Shown: positions 9,303-18,246, counted from the first letter of the stretch. The stretch is 64,000 nucleotides of DNA from Rhodoferax sp. OV413 (GCF_900104385.1 NZ_FNJA01000009.1:1-64000), one strand, 5' to 3'. Notes: a model not told the origin generated them from the letters alone. Numbers and translations are program-made.

Positions 9303-10421
9303 ATGCGCATCTTCACCATCGTCGGCAGCAGCGTGGTGGAAACCACGGAATTGCCCACCACGCCGGTGCCCGGCGGCTACGTCTGGATCGCCTGCGCGCG
9401 GCGCGAGTTTGAAGTCCAGCAGCCGCAGCTGCAGTCCACGCTGCAACAGCTCTGCGGCCACCAGCTGGTGGACCTGCATGTGTCGGACCTGCTGAACAAC
9501 CAGCTGCCATCGCACTACGACTACACCTCGCAGTACGACCTGCTGGTGTTCCGCCGCCTGGCCCCCGGCGCTGCGGAAGCCGGACCGGACGCACCGGTCG
9601 TGCCCACCGTGCCGCTAGGCCAGCCGATGAAGCGCGGCGGCCCGCCCATCCTGCACCGCATCAACACCAACCCGGTGGGCTTTGCGGTGTTCGACCAGGT
9701 GCTGCTGACCGTACACCCCGCCGACTGCGCGGTGCGCGACAGCTACGCCGAAAAGCTGCTGGCCGCCACCTCTACCGAGCTGCGGGCCACGGGCGCCCGC
9801 GTGCCCGCCAGCCCGGCGGACCTGATGCTGCGCATCGTCAACACCATGGTCGATGGCTACCTGGACCTGCGCCGCGAACTGACACGCCAGCTCGACCACT
9901 GGCAGGGCGAGCTGCTCAAGCCGGGCGCGCGCTTCAGCAACTGGAGCGCGCTGCTGGATGCGCGGCTGACCTTGCACCAACTGGACGACGTGTGCGAAGA
10001 ACAGCGCTCCGCCATCCAGGACTGGATCGAGGCGGTCAAGACCTGGCCGGATGCCCAAGGCATGGCCGAGCTGCGCGAACGCGAGCTGCTGCAGGTGCGC
10101 AGCCGCGACGTGCTGGAACATATTGAACGCGTGGTGCACCACGTGCGGCGGCTGGAGCAAAGCGTCGAGACCGCGGTGCAGATGCACTTCAGCGTGCAAG
10201 GCAACCAGGCGAACAACATCATGCTGACGCTGACGGTGCTGACCGCCATCTTCCTGCCGCTGAACCTGATTGCCGGCATCTTCGGCATGAACTTCGAGGT
10301 GATCCCGCTGCTGCACCGCCAAGGCGGTTTCTGGTGGGCGCTGGGCGCGATGGTGGTCATCGCGCTGGGCATGGTGCTGCTGTTCTGGCGCAACCGGTAT
10401 CTGGCCCGCACAGGCCGCTGA
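9303..10421 (+). CDS. corA: CorA-family divalent cation transporter
   Basis: A 372-residue inner-membrane Mg2+/Co2+ channel of the CorA/ZntB superfamily. A long soluble alpha/beta and helical N-terminal part (about residues 1-310) is followed by two C-terminal membrane helices. The signature GMN occurs as IFGMNFEVIP at about residues 326-335, directly after the first helix, and the protein ends with a short basic tail. The divergent N-terminal domain means Mg2+ versus Zn2+ preference cannot be fixed from sequence. It is co-directional with hemB but separated by a repeat, and convergent with the GGDEF/EAL gene 22 bp downstream. Confidence 0.9.
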   Translation: MRIFTIVGSSVVETTELPTTPVPGGYVWIACARREFEVQQPQLQSTLQQLCGHQLVDLHVSDLLNNQLPSHYDYTSQYDLLVFRRLAPGAAEAGPDAPVVPTVPLGQPMKRGGPPILHRINTNPVGFAVFDQVLLTVHPADCAVRDSYAEKLLAATSTELRATGARVPASPADLMLRIVNTMVDGYLDLRRELTRQLDHWQGELLKPGARFSNWSALLDARLTLHQLDDVCEEQRSAIQDWIEAVKTWPDAQGMAELRERELLQVRSRDVLEHIERVVHHVRRLEQSVETAVQMHFSVQGNQANNIMLTLTVLTAIFLPLNLIAGIFGMNFEVIPLLHRQGGFWWALGAMVVIALGMVLLFWRNRYLARTGR

Positions 10422-10443
10422 AGGCCATCCCCACGGTGGCCGG

Positions 10444-13317
10444 CTAGCGCAGCTTCAGCGCTTCCTTCGGCACCGGCCGGGAGAAGTAATAGCCCTGCGC
10501 CTGGCCGGCGCCCATGTCGCGCAGCAAGGCCAGGGTTTCGGCGTCTTCCACCCCTTCGGCCACCACGCTCAGGTCCAGCGACTCGGCCATGCGCACGATG
10601 GCCCGCACGATGGCGCGGCTGCGCGGGCTGGTGGTCAGCTCCAGAATGAAAGACTTGTCGATCTTCAAACCGCTGAAGTGGTACTGGTGCACATAGCTCA
10701 GCGATGAGAAGCCGGCGCCGAAATCGTCCAGCACCACCGACACGCCGTTGTCCGCCAGGTGCTTCATGGCCTGGCGCGCCAGCTCGGGTTCGGCCACCAG
10801 CGCACCTTCGGTGAGCTCCAGGCAAATGCGCGATGGCGCCACGCCATACTCTTCCAACAGGCTGAGCACTTCGCTGGCGAATTCGGTGCGGGTGATGCTG
10901 TAGCTGGAGCAGTTCACATGCACGGTGGGCCAGTGCGCATGCTCGGGCTGGGCCAGGATCGCCACCACGCTTTGCAGCATGTAGAAGTCCAGCCGACCGA
11001 TCAGCCGAAAACCTTCCAGTGCCGGCAGGAACTGGCCCGGTGCAACAACATTGCCGTCCGGCTGGTGCCAGCGTATCAAGGCCTCCAGCGCCAGGATGGC
11101 ACCGCTCTCCACGTCGATGATGGGCTGGAAATACGGCAGCAGTTCATCGTTGCGCTTGAGCGCATTGCGCAGCGCGTTCTCCTGCTCCATCTGGTCGGAC
11201 ACTTCGCGCCGCACTTCCTGGCTGAACAGCGCATAGCTGTCGCGCCCGGCGTTCTTCACCCGGTACATGGCGGTGTCGGCATCTCGCAGCAGGTCGGCCG
11301 GCTCCTGGTGGAACTGGCTGTCGGCACCGACCACGCCGACGCTGCAGGATGAAAACACGGTGTGCCCATCGATCTGGAACGGGAGGTCGAAGGCCTCCAG
11401 AATCCGCTCGGCGATGGCCTCCGTCACGTCCGGCGGCGCACCAAAGGCCAGCACCGCGAATTCGTCGCCGCCCAGGCGGGCCAGCAGATCGCTGTCGCGC
11501 ATGCAGCGGCGCAGGCGGTCGGCAACCTGGACCAGCAGCAAATCGCCGAAGTGGTGGCCCAGGCTGTCGTTGACCATCTTGAAGCGGTCGAGGTCGATGA
11601 ACATCACCACCAGCTCCTGGCCATGGGTGCAGAAAGCCTGCCAGGCGCTGTGAAGGCGTTGCTGCAGGTGCGCGCGGTTCGGCAGGCCGGTCAGCGAGTC
11701 ATGGGCGTTCTCGTGTTGCAGCTGGGCGTTGGCGTAGTCCAGCGCGCGGGTGCGGTCCTGCACCCTGGCTTCCAGCTGCATATTGGCGGCGTGGATGGCT
11801 TCGGCGGCGCTGCGCCGCGACAAGGCCGTGTCGATATGCCGGGACACAAAGGTCAGCAGTTCCTGGTCGCGCAGCGAATAGTGGATGTCGGCCGAATAGC
11901 TTTGCACCGCCAGCACGCCACGCACCACGTCGCCGTCGAACAGCGGAATGCCCAGCCAGGAATACGAGGGGTTGGCGGCCCGGTGAATGGAAATCTCGCC
12001 AAGGCCTTCCAGTCGCAAGGCTTCCTCGCGGCTGATCAGGCAAGGCCGGCGCTGGCGGATGACGTATTCGGTCACGCCCCGCTCGCCGCGCCGGGACTTG
12101 GGCGCGTTGTCCAGAAATTCGTCCACGTAGTAGGGAAAGGTCACCTCGGTGGTCGCATCGTCGAACAGCGCGATATAGAAGTTATGGGCAAACAGCAGCT
12201 CGCCCACGATGCCGTGCAGGCCGCGGAACAGCTCGGCCATGTCGCCCGGCTGGCTGGCCAGCTCGGTGATCTGGAACAAGGCGCGCTGTAGGTGCTCGGC
12301 ACGCTCGCGGTCGCCCACCTCGTGCCGCAGCGCGTCGTTGAGGGTAGACAGCTCCAGGGTGCGCCGGGCCACGGTTTCTTCGAGGTGGGCGCGGTGCAGA
12401 ATCCGGTCCAGCGCCATGGCCACGTGGCGCGCCACCACCATGAACAGCTCGCGGTCCTCGACGCTGTAGATACGCGACGCGTCGTAGACCTGCATGGCCA
12501 GCATGCCGAACACTTCGTCGGAGGCGTTTTTCAGCGGCACCCCCATCCAGAATTCCGGGCGATGGCCCACGCAGTAAAAGCGCGCTTCGTCCTGGGCTGC
12601 GGCAATGTCCGCGGCGTTGACGAACAAGGCCTGGCCGGTGGTCAGCACATAGTGGGTCATGGACATGCGCTGGCGGTCGATGATCTCGTATTCCTCGGTC
12701 TCAAACGCATCGGCGTTGTCGATGTAGTACGGATAGGCGACCTTGTCGGTCTGGCTGTCGTACAGCGCCAGATAGAAGTTTTCGGCATCGATCAGGGTCG
12801 ACAGGTGGCGGTGCACACCTTGCAGGAAGGCCCGACGCTCGCGGGTGGAACTGGCCAGGTAGGTGATCTCGAACAGCACGCGCTGGCTGGCCTGGGCCCG
12901 GGCCAGGGCGTCGATCTGCAGGCGCAGGCCCAGTTTGCGCGCTAGATCGGCCACCACCGGGTTGCCGGCTTCGCTCTGCGGCGCCAGCACCCAACCCAGC
13001 GCGCTTTCGCCCTGGCCAGAAGCCCAACGGTGCAGACCCTGCGCGCGGCAGAACGCTGCAAATGCGTCTTTGGCAATGGCGACAGGCCAGCTTCCAGCCG
13101 CGCCGCCCTGGCCGATCAGATGCAGTTTTTCACCGGCCCGGTAAGCCGCCCATGGCAGGGCTGGCGCATTCTGCGCAACCTCGGCCAGCAAGGCTTGCAG
13201 GCTGTCCTGCGGAAAAGCGGTTTCCTCCAGAGGGGCATGCGCGGGCGCGCCCCCATCCACAGCGGGGCTAGCTTCGTGCGCTGGCGCTGGGTAGGGAAGG
13301 GGGAAACGGGAAGACAT
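10444..13317 (-). CDS. GAF-GAF-GGDEF-EAL cyclic-di-GMP signalling protein
   Basis: A 957-residue cytoplasmic protein without membrane segments. After an unassigned N-terminal 130 residues there are two GAF-like sensor domains (about 140-310 and 340-505), each followed by helical linkers. The GGDEF domain has an intact catalytic site (RLGGDEFAVL, about residue 616) and an inhibitory I-site RDSD five residues before it. The EAL domain has EALIRW (about 743), ELTEGAL, DDFGAGFSSL and VVAEGVED, the metal and base residues of active phosphodiesterases. Both activities may therefore be functional, with the GAF domains choosing between them. It stands alone; a 12-bp inverted repeat lies 86 bp upstream. 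Confidence 0.93.
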   Translation of the reverse strand: MSSRFPLPYPAPAHEASPAVDGGAPAHAPLEETAFPQDSLQALLAEVAQNAPALPWAAYRAGEKLHLIGQGGAAGSWPVAIAKDAFAAFCRAQGLHRWASGQGESALGWVLAPQSEAGNPVVADLARKLGLRLQIDALARAQASQRVLFEITYLASSTRERRAFLQGVHRHLSTLIDAENFYLALYDSQTDKVAYPYYIDNADAFETEEYEIIDRQRMSMTHYVLTTGQALFVNAADIAAAQDEARFYCVGHRPEFWMGVPLKNASDEVFGMLAMQVYDASRIYSVEDRELFMVVARHVAMALDRILHRAHLEETVARRTLELSTLNDALRHEVGDRERAEHLQRALFQITELASQPGDMAELFRGLHGIVGELLFAHNFYIALFDDATTEVTFPYYVDEFLDNAPKSRRGERGVTEYVIRQRRPCLISREEALRLEGLGEISIHRAANPSYSWLGIPLFDGDVVRGVLAVQSYSADIHYSLRDQELLTFVSRHIDTALSRRSAAEAIHAANMQLEARVQDRTRALDYANAQLQHENAHDSLTGLPNRAHLQQRLHSAWQAFCTHGQELVVMFIDLDRFKMVNDSLGHHFGDLLLVQVADRLRRCMRDSDLLARLGGDEFAVLAFGAPPDVTEAIAERILEAFDLPFQIDGHTVFSSCSVGVVGADSQFHQEPADLLRDADTAMYRVKNAGRDSYALFSQEVRREVSDQMEQENALRNALKRNDELLPYFQPIIDVESGAILALEALIRWHQPDGNVVAPGQFLPALEGFRLIGRLDFYMLQSVVAILAQPEHAHWPTVHVNCSSYSITRTEFASEVLSLLEEYGVAPSRICLELTEGALVAEPELARQAMKHLADNGVSVVLDDFGAGFSSLSYVHQYHFSGLKIDKSFILELTTSPRSRAIVRAIVRMAESLDLSVVAEGVEDAETLALLRDMGAGQAQGYYFSRPVPKEALKLR

Positions 13318-13402
13318 CGGCGCTCCATGGCAGCTAGCAACCCGCTATCTTCGGTGCTGGCGACTGCGCATTGCAAGTGCCCGTGGTGTTTTTTCGCGCC
13401 CG

Positions 13403-13433
13403 AAACGTTGGAAATCGTGGTTTTCCAACGTTT
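13403..13433. promoter_or_regulatory. 12-bp inverted repeat upstream of the GGDEF/EAL gene
   Basis: AAACGTTGGAAA (13403-13414) and TTTCCAACGTTT (13422-13433), perfect arms around seven bases. It starts 86 bp upstream of the GAF-GAF-GGDEF-EAL start codon. No U-tract follows on either strand, so an operator fits better than a terminator. The binding factor is unknown. Confidence 0.6.
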
Positions 13434-13472
13434 TGCAAGGGGGACGGAGGTATGCAAGCCCTCAGACTCGAA

Positions 13473-13528
13473 TACTCCTAAATTTGCAGCTACTTGTGCA
13501 GGATGTATATGCGCTGGTGGCCAGTTTT
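13473..13528 (-). repeat. Intergenic palindromic repeat, family 1, diverged copy
   Basis: On the plus strand AAATTTGCAGCTACTTG, a spacer with TATGCGC, then TGGTGGCCAGTTTT. It aligns with copies at 6007 and 49755 but is more degenerate. It lies in the 295-bp gap between the GGDEF/EAL gene and the DUF4148 genes. The rest of that gap holds the 12-bp inverted repeat and a 9-bp stem, CGCAGCGGG/CCCGCTGCG, at 13571-13594. Confidence 0.6.
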
Positions 13529-13570
13529 ATGCATGGACTCAGCGCTGCTGCACATCTTCACTGCCGGGAG

Positions 13571-13594
13571 CGCAGCGGGATCTGGCCCGCTGCG
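13571..13594 (-). terminator. Possible 3' hairpin of the DUF4148 genes
   Basis: CGCAGCGGG and CCCGCTGCG around a 6-base loop, about 20 bp past the stop codon of the gene at 13613. It is a strong G+C-rich stem but has no T-run, so the terminator call is tentative. Confidence 0.35.
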
Positions 13595-13612
13595 TCCTGC
13601 GTAGACCATGGA

Positions 13613-13933
13613 TTAACCGTGGTAGTCGCCGCGGATGTCCAGGGTGCCGGCCTTGGCGGCAGCAGCCACTTCGGCGCGCACTTCGGCACGGGTCTTGGCC
13701 GGGCCGGTGCTTTGGACGACCGGGTAGTTGTTGTCACTGATCGCAGCCAAGCTGCCATCTTTTTCAGCCTGGATCAGCTCGGCCCGGACTTGGGCGCGGG
13801 TGACCGTGCTGCTACCGGCAGTCGCGGCGATCACCGGATAGTTGTGGTCGTAACCGTCTTCGGCAAAAGCACTACTGGCAGCCACGGAAGCCAGGGCGAT
13901 CAGGGAAGTGGCGAAAAGTTTGCGCGTGTTCAT
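13613..13933 (-). CDS. Small exported DUF4148 protein
   Basis: A 106-residue protein from the ATG at 13933, chosen because AAGGAG precedes it and it opens a clear signal peptide (MNTRKLFATSLIALASVAAS, cleavage near AFA). The mature part contains two copies of a unit: NYPV, then a short spacer, then TRAQVRAEL or TRAEVRAEV, then a Lys/Asp-containing end. This is the DUF4148 pattern common in Burkholderiales. It is probably periplasmic; function unknown. A paralogue with the same layout lies 61 bp upstream (13994), evidently a tandem duplication. The frame is open 17 codons further upstream, without signal-like sequence. Confidence 0.85.
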   Translation of the reverse strand: MNTRKLFATSLIALASVAASSAFAEDGYDHNYPVIAATAGSSTVTRAQVRAELIQAEKDGSLAAISDNNYPVVQSTGPAKTRAEVRAEVAAAAKAGTLDIRGDYHG

Positions 13934-13993
13934 GATGAGCTCCTTCAATGAATAAGGGGAACATGCCGGGCACATGCCCGGCAAAGTGATGGA

Positions 13994-14305
13994 TTAGCTA
14001 CGGACAACCGGAATGCTGCCGTCCTTGATGGCCTGGACCAGCTCGGCCTGCACTTCAGCACGGGTCTTGGGCGTGCCGACGGGGGCGATTACCGGGTAGT
14101 TCTGGTCGTCGTTGTAGGCAGCCAAACTGCCGTCTTGGCGGGCCTGGGCCAGCTCGGCCTGCACTTGCGCGCGGGTCAAGCCGGTGGAGCCGGGGGCCGC
14201 TACCACGACCGGGTAGTTGCGGTCGTAAGAGTCGGCAAAGGCGCTAGTAGCGGCCACGGAGGCCAGGGCGATCAGGCTGGAGGCGAGGAGTTTCGACGTC
14301 TTCAT
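13994..14305 (-). CDS. Small exported DUF4148 protein, paralogue
   Basis: A 103-residue protein with signal peptide MKTSKLLASSLIALASVAAT (cleavage near AFA). Two internal units begin NYPVV and NYPVI, each followed by TRAQVQAEL or TRAEVQAEL and a DGS turn. It is highly similar to the protein encoded at 13613-13933, with most differences in the spacers. It faces the LysR gene at 14498 across 192 bp containing an 8-bp inverted repeat (14402-14435). Function unknown; a periplasmic location is inferred. Confidence 0.85.
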   Translation of the reverse strand: MKTSKLLASSLIALASVAATSAFADSYDRNYPVVVAAPGSTGLTRAQVQAELAQARQDGSLAAYNDDQNYPVIAPVGTPKTRAEVQAELVQAIKDGSIPVVRS

Positions 14306-14401
14306 ATTATTTTTCCTTCAAAGTTAGTAACAGTTCTACGGAACCAGGAACCCTGGACGGAGCAAACCACTCTTGTAGGGCTTGCTGCGCCGGATTCGCA
14401 G

Positions 14402-14435
14402 TTCACAGGGTTTGTGACCTTGCACTACCTGTGAA
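14402..14435. promoter_or_regulatory. Inverted repeat in the DUF4148/LysR intergenic region
   Basis: TTCACAGG (14402-14409) and CCTGTGAA (14428-14435), perfect arms with an 18-base spacer. Its place between a LysR regulator gene and a divergent operon fits a regulator site, although the spacing is longer than a single T-N11-A LysR box. Confidence 0.45.
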
Positions 14436-14497
14436 TAGCAGATAGGCGTTAAGTTGCAGCTTTAAACAGGTCAAAGCGGAACAAGTCTGTTTCGACC

Positions 14498-15394
14498 ATG
14501 GAAACAATGGACACACTCGAACTCATACGCACCTTCCGAGAAGTCGCCGCCCGCGGCGGTTTCTCACGCGCCGCCAAGTCTCTGGACGTGTCCAAAGCCA
14601 ATGTCAGCAAGTACATCGCGGAACTGGAGAGCCGGCTCGGCACCCGCCTGCTGAACCGCAGCACCCGCACCATCAGCCTGACCGACGCGGGCGACCTGCT
14701 GCTGGAACGCAGCACGCCCTTGTTGGAAATGATGGCGCTGACCCAGGAAGAGCTGCTGCACCGCTCCCAGGAACCCAGTGGCCGCCTGCGCATGACAGCG
14801 CCGCAAGGCATTGGCAGCGTCGAGCTACCCGGCCTGCTGGCCGATTTCATGCGCCGCTACCCCGAGGTGCACGTCAGCCTGGACCTGAGCAACCGCGTGC
14901 TCGACATGGTGGAAGAAGGCCTGGACCTGTCGCTGCGCGTGGGCGTCGCGGCCGACCCGAACCTCATCGTGCGCAAGCTGCGGCGCATCGACCTGGTGGT
15001 CTGTGCCACGCCCACCTACTGGCAGCAACGCGGCATTCCCCAGCACCCGGACGACCTGGCCGGGCATGACGCGCTGACGCTGTCCTTGTCGGGCACCAGC
15101 CCCTCGTGGCGCTTCAAGGTCAACGGCAAGTCGCACAGCGTCGCCCTGCGCAGCCGCATGGACGCCAGCGATCCCGTGCCCTTGATGCACATGGCCTTGC
15201 TCGGCATGGGAGTGGCGCGTTTGCCGCGTTTGCTGGTGCGCAACCTGCTGGAGCAAGGCAGCTTGCAGGCGGTACTGCCCGAATACAGCCCCGACGACCT
15301 GTGGCTGTTTGCCGGCTACGTGCACCGCAGGCACAACAGCGCGGCTTTGAAGGCTTTGCTGGCCTTCATGGAAGAGCGTTGGAAGGTGGAATAA
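14498..15394 (+). CDS. LysR-family transcriptional regulator
   Basis: A 298-residue regulator. The N-terminal winged helix-turn-helix (about residues 5-65) reads DTLELIRTFREVAARGGFSR and SKANVSKYIAELESRLGTRL. The effector-binding domain starts near GRLRMTAPQGIG (about residue 95) and ends with ALKALLAFMEERW. It belongs to the large DNA-binding CrgA/AaeR-like subgroup. ATGs occur at 14498 and 14507; either could be used. It is divergent from the DUF4148 pair, which LysR-type proteins often control, so those genes are the first targets to test. The effector is unknown. Confidence 0.9.
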   Translation: METMDTLELIRTFREVAARGGFSRAAKSLDVSKANVSKYIAELESRLGTRLLNRSTRTISLTDAGDLLLERSTPLLEMMALTQEELLHRSQEPSGRLRMTAPQGIGSVELPGLLADFMRRYPEVHVSLDLSNRVLDMVEEGLDLSLRVGVAADPNLIVRKLRRIDLVVCATPTYWQQRGIPQHPDDLAGHDALTLSLSGTSPSWRFKVNGKSHSVALRSRMDASDPVPLMHMALLGMGVARLPRLLVRNLLEQGSLQAVLPEYSPDDLWLFAGYVHRRHNSAALKALLAFMEERWKVE

Positions 15395-15407
15395 GCCGGC
15401 CGCAGCC

Positions 15408-16049
15408 TCACACCAGCGGCTGGCCGATCTTTTCGGTGGCAAATACGCGCTGCACGGCGGGGCGCGCCAGCATGCGCTGCAGATAAACCCCTAGTTGCGG
15501 CAGGCTGCGTGCGGGCCGGGCGAAGCCGCGGGTCCAGCGGCACAACATCAACGCATAGGCGTCAACCGCGCTGTACTGCGTGCCCAGCATCCAGGGGCCG
15601 CCGTGGCGCGCCAGCTCGGCTTCCAGCTGGTCCAGCAAGCTGCCGACGCGGGCCTCGGCATGGGCTTTGACGCTGGCCGTACCGGCGGTATCGTCGGCCC
15701 AGCGGTCCGGGTAGAAGTACAGGATCAAACTCGCCTGCAAGGTATTGGTCAGCCAGACCATCCATTTGTAATACTGCGCGCGTTCGGCCGTGCCCAGCGG
15801 TGGTGCCAGCCCGGCCTGCGGATGCGCGTCCGCCAGGTGCAGGCAGATAGCGGCGGCCTCGTATAGCACCGCCTCGCCATCGGCCAGCACCGGGATCAGG
15901 CCGTTAGGGTTTAGCTGCAGGTAGGCGGCCGACTTGTGGCCGTCGTGCTCGCGGTCCACCCAGACCAGCTCGAACGGCAGGCCCAGCTCTTCCAGCAGGA
16001 TATGCGGCGCCATGCTGGCGGTGCCGGGAAAGTAGTGCAGTTGGAGCAT
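15408..16049 (-). CDS. Glutathione S-transferase family protein
   Basis: A 213-residue two-domain GST. The N-terminal thioredoxin-fold domain shows LHYFPGTASMAPHILLEELG, NPNGLIPVL with the conserved cis-Pro, and the glutathione-binding YEAAAICLHLAD (about residues 64-75; the usual E-S appears as E-A). A helical C-terminal domain follows with YSAVDAYALMLCRW (N-capping Asp). The substrate is unknown. It begins 2 bp from the dienelactone hydrolase stop (16052), so both are likely co-transcribed. The convergent LysR gene ends 13 bp away. Confidence 0.88.
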   Translation of the reverse strand: MLQLHYFPGTASMAPHILLEELGLPFELVWVDREHDGHKSAAYLQLNPNGLIPVLADGEAVLYEAAAICLHLADAHPQAGLAPPLGTAERAQYYKWMVWLTNTLQASLILYFYPDRWADDTAGTASVKAHAEARVGSLLDQLEAELARHGGPWMLGTQYSAVDAYALMLCRWTRGFARPARSLPQLGVYLQRMLARPAVQRVFATEKIGQPLV

Positions 16050-16051
16050 GC

Positions 16052-16735
16052 TCAGGCCAGGTGCTGCGCAAAGAATGCCAGCGAACGCTCGCGCGCCAGC
16101 GCGGCCGATGGGCCGTCGTAGGCACCGCGTTGGTCGCAGTTGAAGCCATGGTCAGCCGGGTACAAGCGCGCATCCACCTCGGGGTGCGCCAGGCCGAAGT
16201 TGGTCACCGAATCCAGCACGATGCTGTGGTCGCGCTCGCCGAAGTGCGACAGCACCGGCGCACGCGGCTTGCGCGCCACCTCGGCGGCCACCGTCATGCC
16301 GCCGCCGTAGTAAGTGACCGCCGCGTCCAGGCCGTCGACCAGGCTGGCCGCGCGCCAGGTCAGCAGGCCGCCCCAGCAGTAGCCCACCATGCCAACCTTG
16401 CCCGCCTGGTGGGCGTAGTCCACCGCAGCCTGCAGGCTTTGCATCAGTGTGGGCACACCCAGCGCCTCGGCGGCCGCCTTCAGCGCCACACCGGCCTGGA
16501 TGTCGTCGGGCGTATAGCCCAGGTTCACGCCGGGCTGCAGGCGGTGGAACATGTCCGGCGCCACCGCCAGATAGCCATCGGCCGCGTAGCCGTCGGCCAC
16601 CGAACGGATATGGCTGTTCACGCCAAAAATCTCCTGCACCACCACCACGGCGCCCTTGGGCTTGCCAGCAGGTTGGGCTACATAGGCAGGGAACACGAAG
16701 CCGTCGGCGGCGGTGAGGTCAACATATGAAGACAT
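16052..16735 (-). CDS. Dienelactone hydrolase family protein
   Basis: A 227-residue cytoplasmic alpha/beta hydrolase with the Cys-Asp-His triad of dienelactone hydrolases: nucleophile in VGYCWGGLLTW, acid in GERDHSIV, His in PADHGFNCD. The start is set at the ATG 16733-16735 (MSSYVDLTAADGFVFPAYVA); 14 further upstream codons are open but unlike the family. It is linked with the GST downstream, a combination seen in xenobiotic or stress contexts, but no aromatic pathway gene is nearby. It faces the SDR gene across 81 bp. Confidence 0.9.
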   Translation of the reverse strand: MSSYVDLTAADGFVFPAYVAQPAGKPKGAVVVVQEIFGVNSHIRSVADGYAADGYLAVAPDMFHRLQPGVNLGYTPDDIQAGVALKAAAEALGVPTLMQSLQAAVDYAHQAGKVGMVGYCWGGLLTWRAASLVDGLDAAVTYYGGGMTVAAEVARKPRAPVLSHFGERDHSIVLDSVTNFGLAHPEVDARLYPADHGFNCDQRGAYDGPSAALARERSLAFFAQHLA

Positions 16736-16816
16736 ACGGGCAGCTCCTGAGAATGGGGAAATGGATTCGGAGCGCATGGTACTGGTATCGTTTCATTTCC
16801 ACCTACACGCTCTTCT

Positions 16817-17602
16817 ATGACCCCTACTTCCGATCATCCTGTATTGCTGGTCACCGGCGGCGGCCGCGGCATCGGCGCCGCCACCGCGCAGCTGGCGGCC
16901 CAGCGCGGCTATGCGGTAGCAATCAACTACGCGCACAACGCCGGCGCCGCCGAGCAGCTGGTGGCCGAGATCCAGGCCCAGGGCGGCCAGGCCATCGCGC
17001 TGCAGGCCGATATTGCCGACGAAGCCCAGGTGCTGCGCCTGTTTGCCGCGGTGGACGCGCAGCTGGGCCCGCTGTACGGCCTGGTCAACAACGCCGGCGT
17101 GGTGGACGCGCCGTGCCGGGTTGAGCACATGGACCTGGCGCGGCTGCAGCGCATGTTCAACATCAATGTGATCGGCAGCTTTCTGTGCGCGCGCGAAGCC
17201 GTGCGGCGCATGGGCACAAGCCAGGGCGAACGCAACTTTGGCGCCGGCTACGGCCGCGGCGGCGCCATCGTCAATGTGTCCAGCGCGGCCTCGCGCCTGG
17301 GCTCGCCCGGCCAGTATGTGGACTACGCGGCCGCCAAGGGCGCGATCGACAGCATGACACTGGGCCTGGCCAAGGAGGTGGCGGCCGACGGCATCCGCGT
17401 CAACGCCGTGCGCCCCGGCCTGATCGAGACCGACATCCATGCCTCGGGCGGCCTGCCCGACCGGGTGCGCGACCTGGCCAGCAGCGTGCCCCTGCAGCGC
17501 GGCGGCACGGCCGAAGAAGTGGCCCATGCCATCCTCTGGCTGCTGAGCCCCGAAGCCAGCTATACGACGGCGGCACTGGTGGATGTCAGCGGCGGGCGTT
17601 AA
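16817..17602 (+). CDS. Short-chain dehydrogenase/reductase
   Basis: A 261-residue classical SDR. The cofactor loop is TGGGRGIGAA (about residues 13-22), NNAG follows at about 91-94, and the catalytic Ser and Tyr-x3-Lys lie in NVSSAAS and YVDYAAAKGA. RVNAVRPGLIETDIH and the closing DVSGGR are typical. An N-rich start of the second strand (NYAHN) suggests NADP(H). It resembles glucose/ribitol-type dehydrogenases and 3-oxoacyl-ACP reductase-like enzymes; the substrate is not deducible. marC follows 11 bp after the stop. Confidence 0.9.
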   Translation: MTPTSDHPVLLVTGGGRGIGAATAQLAAQRGYAVAINYAHNAGAAEQLVAEIQAQGGQAIALQADIADEAQVLRLFAAVDAQLGPLYGLVNNAGVVDAPCRVEHMDLARLQRMFNINVIGSFLCAREAVRRMGTSQGERNFGAGYGRGGAIVNVSSAASRLGSPGQYVDYAAAKGAIDSMTLGLAKEVAADGIRVNAVRPGLIETDIHASGGLPDRVRDLASSVPLQRGGTAEEVAHAILWLLSPEASYTTAALVDVSGGR

Positions 17603-17613
17603 GCTCCGGCGTT

Positions 17614-18246
17614 ATGGATTTCAAACCCCTCATCACCCTGCTGGCCATCGTCAACCCGCTGGCTATCGTGCCGTTCTTCATCCACTACACGCAAAGCTTT
17701 TCTGAAGCGCAGCGCCGGCGCACGATCATGGTGTCGTCGTTCAGCGCGTTTGTGGTGATCGCCATCAGCGCCTTGCTGGGCCTGCAGATCCTGGACTTCT
17801 TCAACATCTCGCTGGCCAGCTTCCAGGTCGGCGGCGGCCTGCTGCTGATGACCTCGTCGCTGAACATGCTGAACGCCCAGCCGGCCGAATCCAAATCCAC
17901 CTCGGTGGAACTGCAGGACGCATCGGAACGCGCCGCCGTCGGCTCCAGCATCGCCGTGGTGCCGCTGGCCATCCCTTTGCTGACCGGCCCGGCCAGCATG
18001 TCCACCGTGGTGATTTATGCGGACAAGGCCAAGACCCTCTTGCAGCTGGTGACCCTGGTGGGCTACGGCGTGGTCATCGGCCTGGCCACCGCGCTGTGCT
18101 TTTCGCTGGCCGGCCCCATCGCCCGGGTGCTGGGCAAGACCGGCATCAATGTGATGACCCGGCTGATGGGCCTGATCCTGGCCGCGCTGTCGGTCGAAGT
18201 GATGGCCGACGGCCTGCACAAGCTGTTCCCGGTGCTGGGCGGTTGA
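17614..18246 (+). CDS. MarC-family integral membrane protein
   Basis: A 210-residue protein with six hydrophobic segments and the family features: an N-terminal LITLLAIVNPLAIVPFFIHY, PLAIPLLTGPASMSTVVIY in the middle and TRLMGLILAALSVEVMADGL near the end. Function of the MarC/YhgN family is unresolved; the old link to multiple antibiotic resistance was not upheld. The frame is open far upstream over the SDR gene, but the ATG at 17614 gives the family N-terminus. Probably co-transcribed with the SDR. Confidence 0.9.
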   Translation: MDFKPLITLLAIVNPLAIVPFFIHYTQSFSEAQRRRTIMVSSFSAFVVIAISALLGLQILDFFNISLASFQVGGGLLLMTSSLNMLNAQPAESKSTSVELQDASERAAVGSSIAVVPLAIPLLTGPASMSTVVIYADKAKTLLQLVTLVGYGVVIGLATALCFSLAGPIARVLGKTGINVMTRLMGLILAALSVEVMADGLHKLFPVLGG

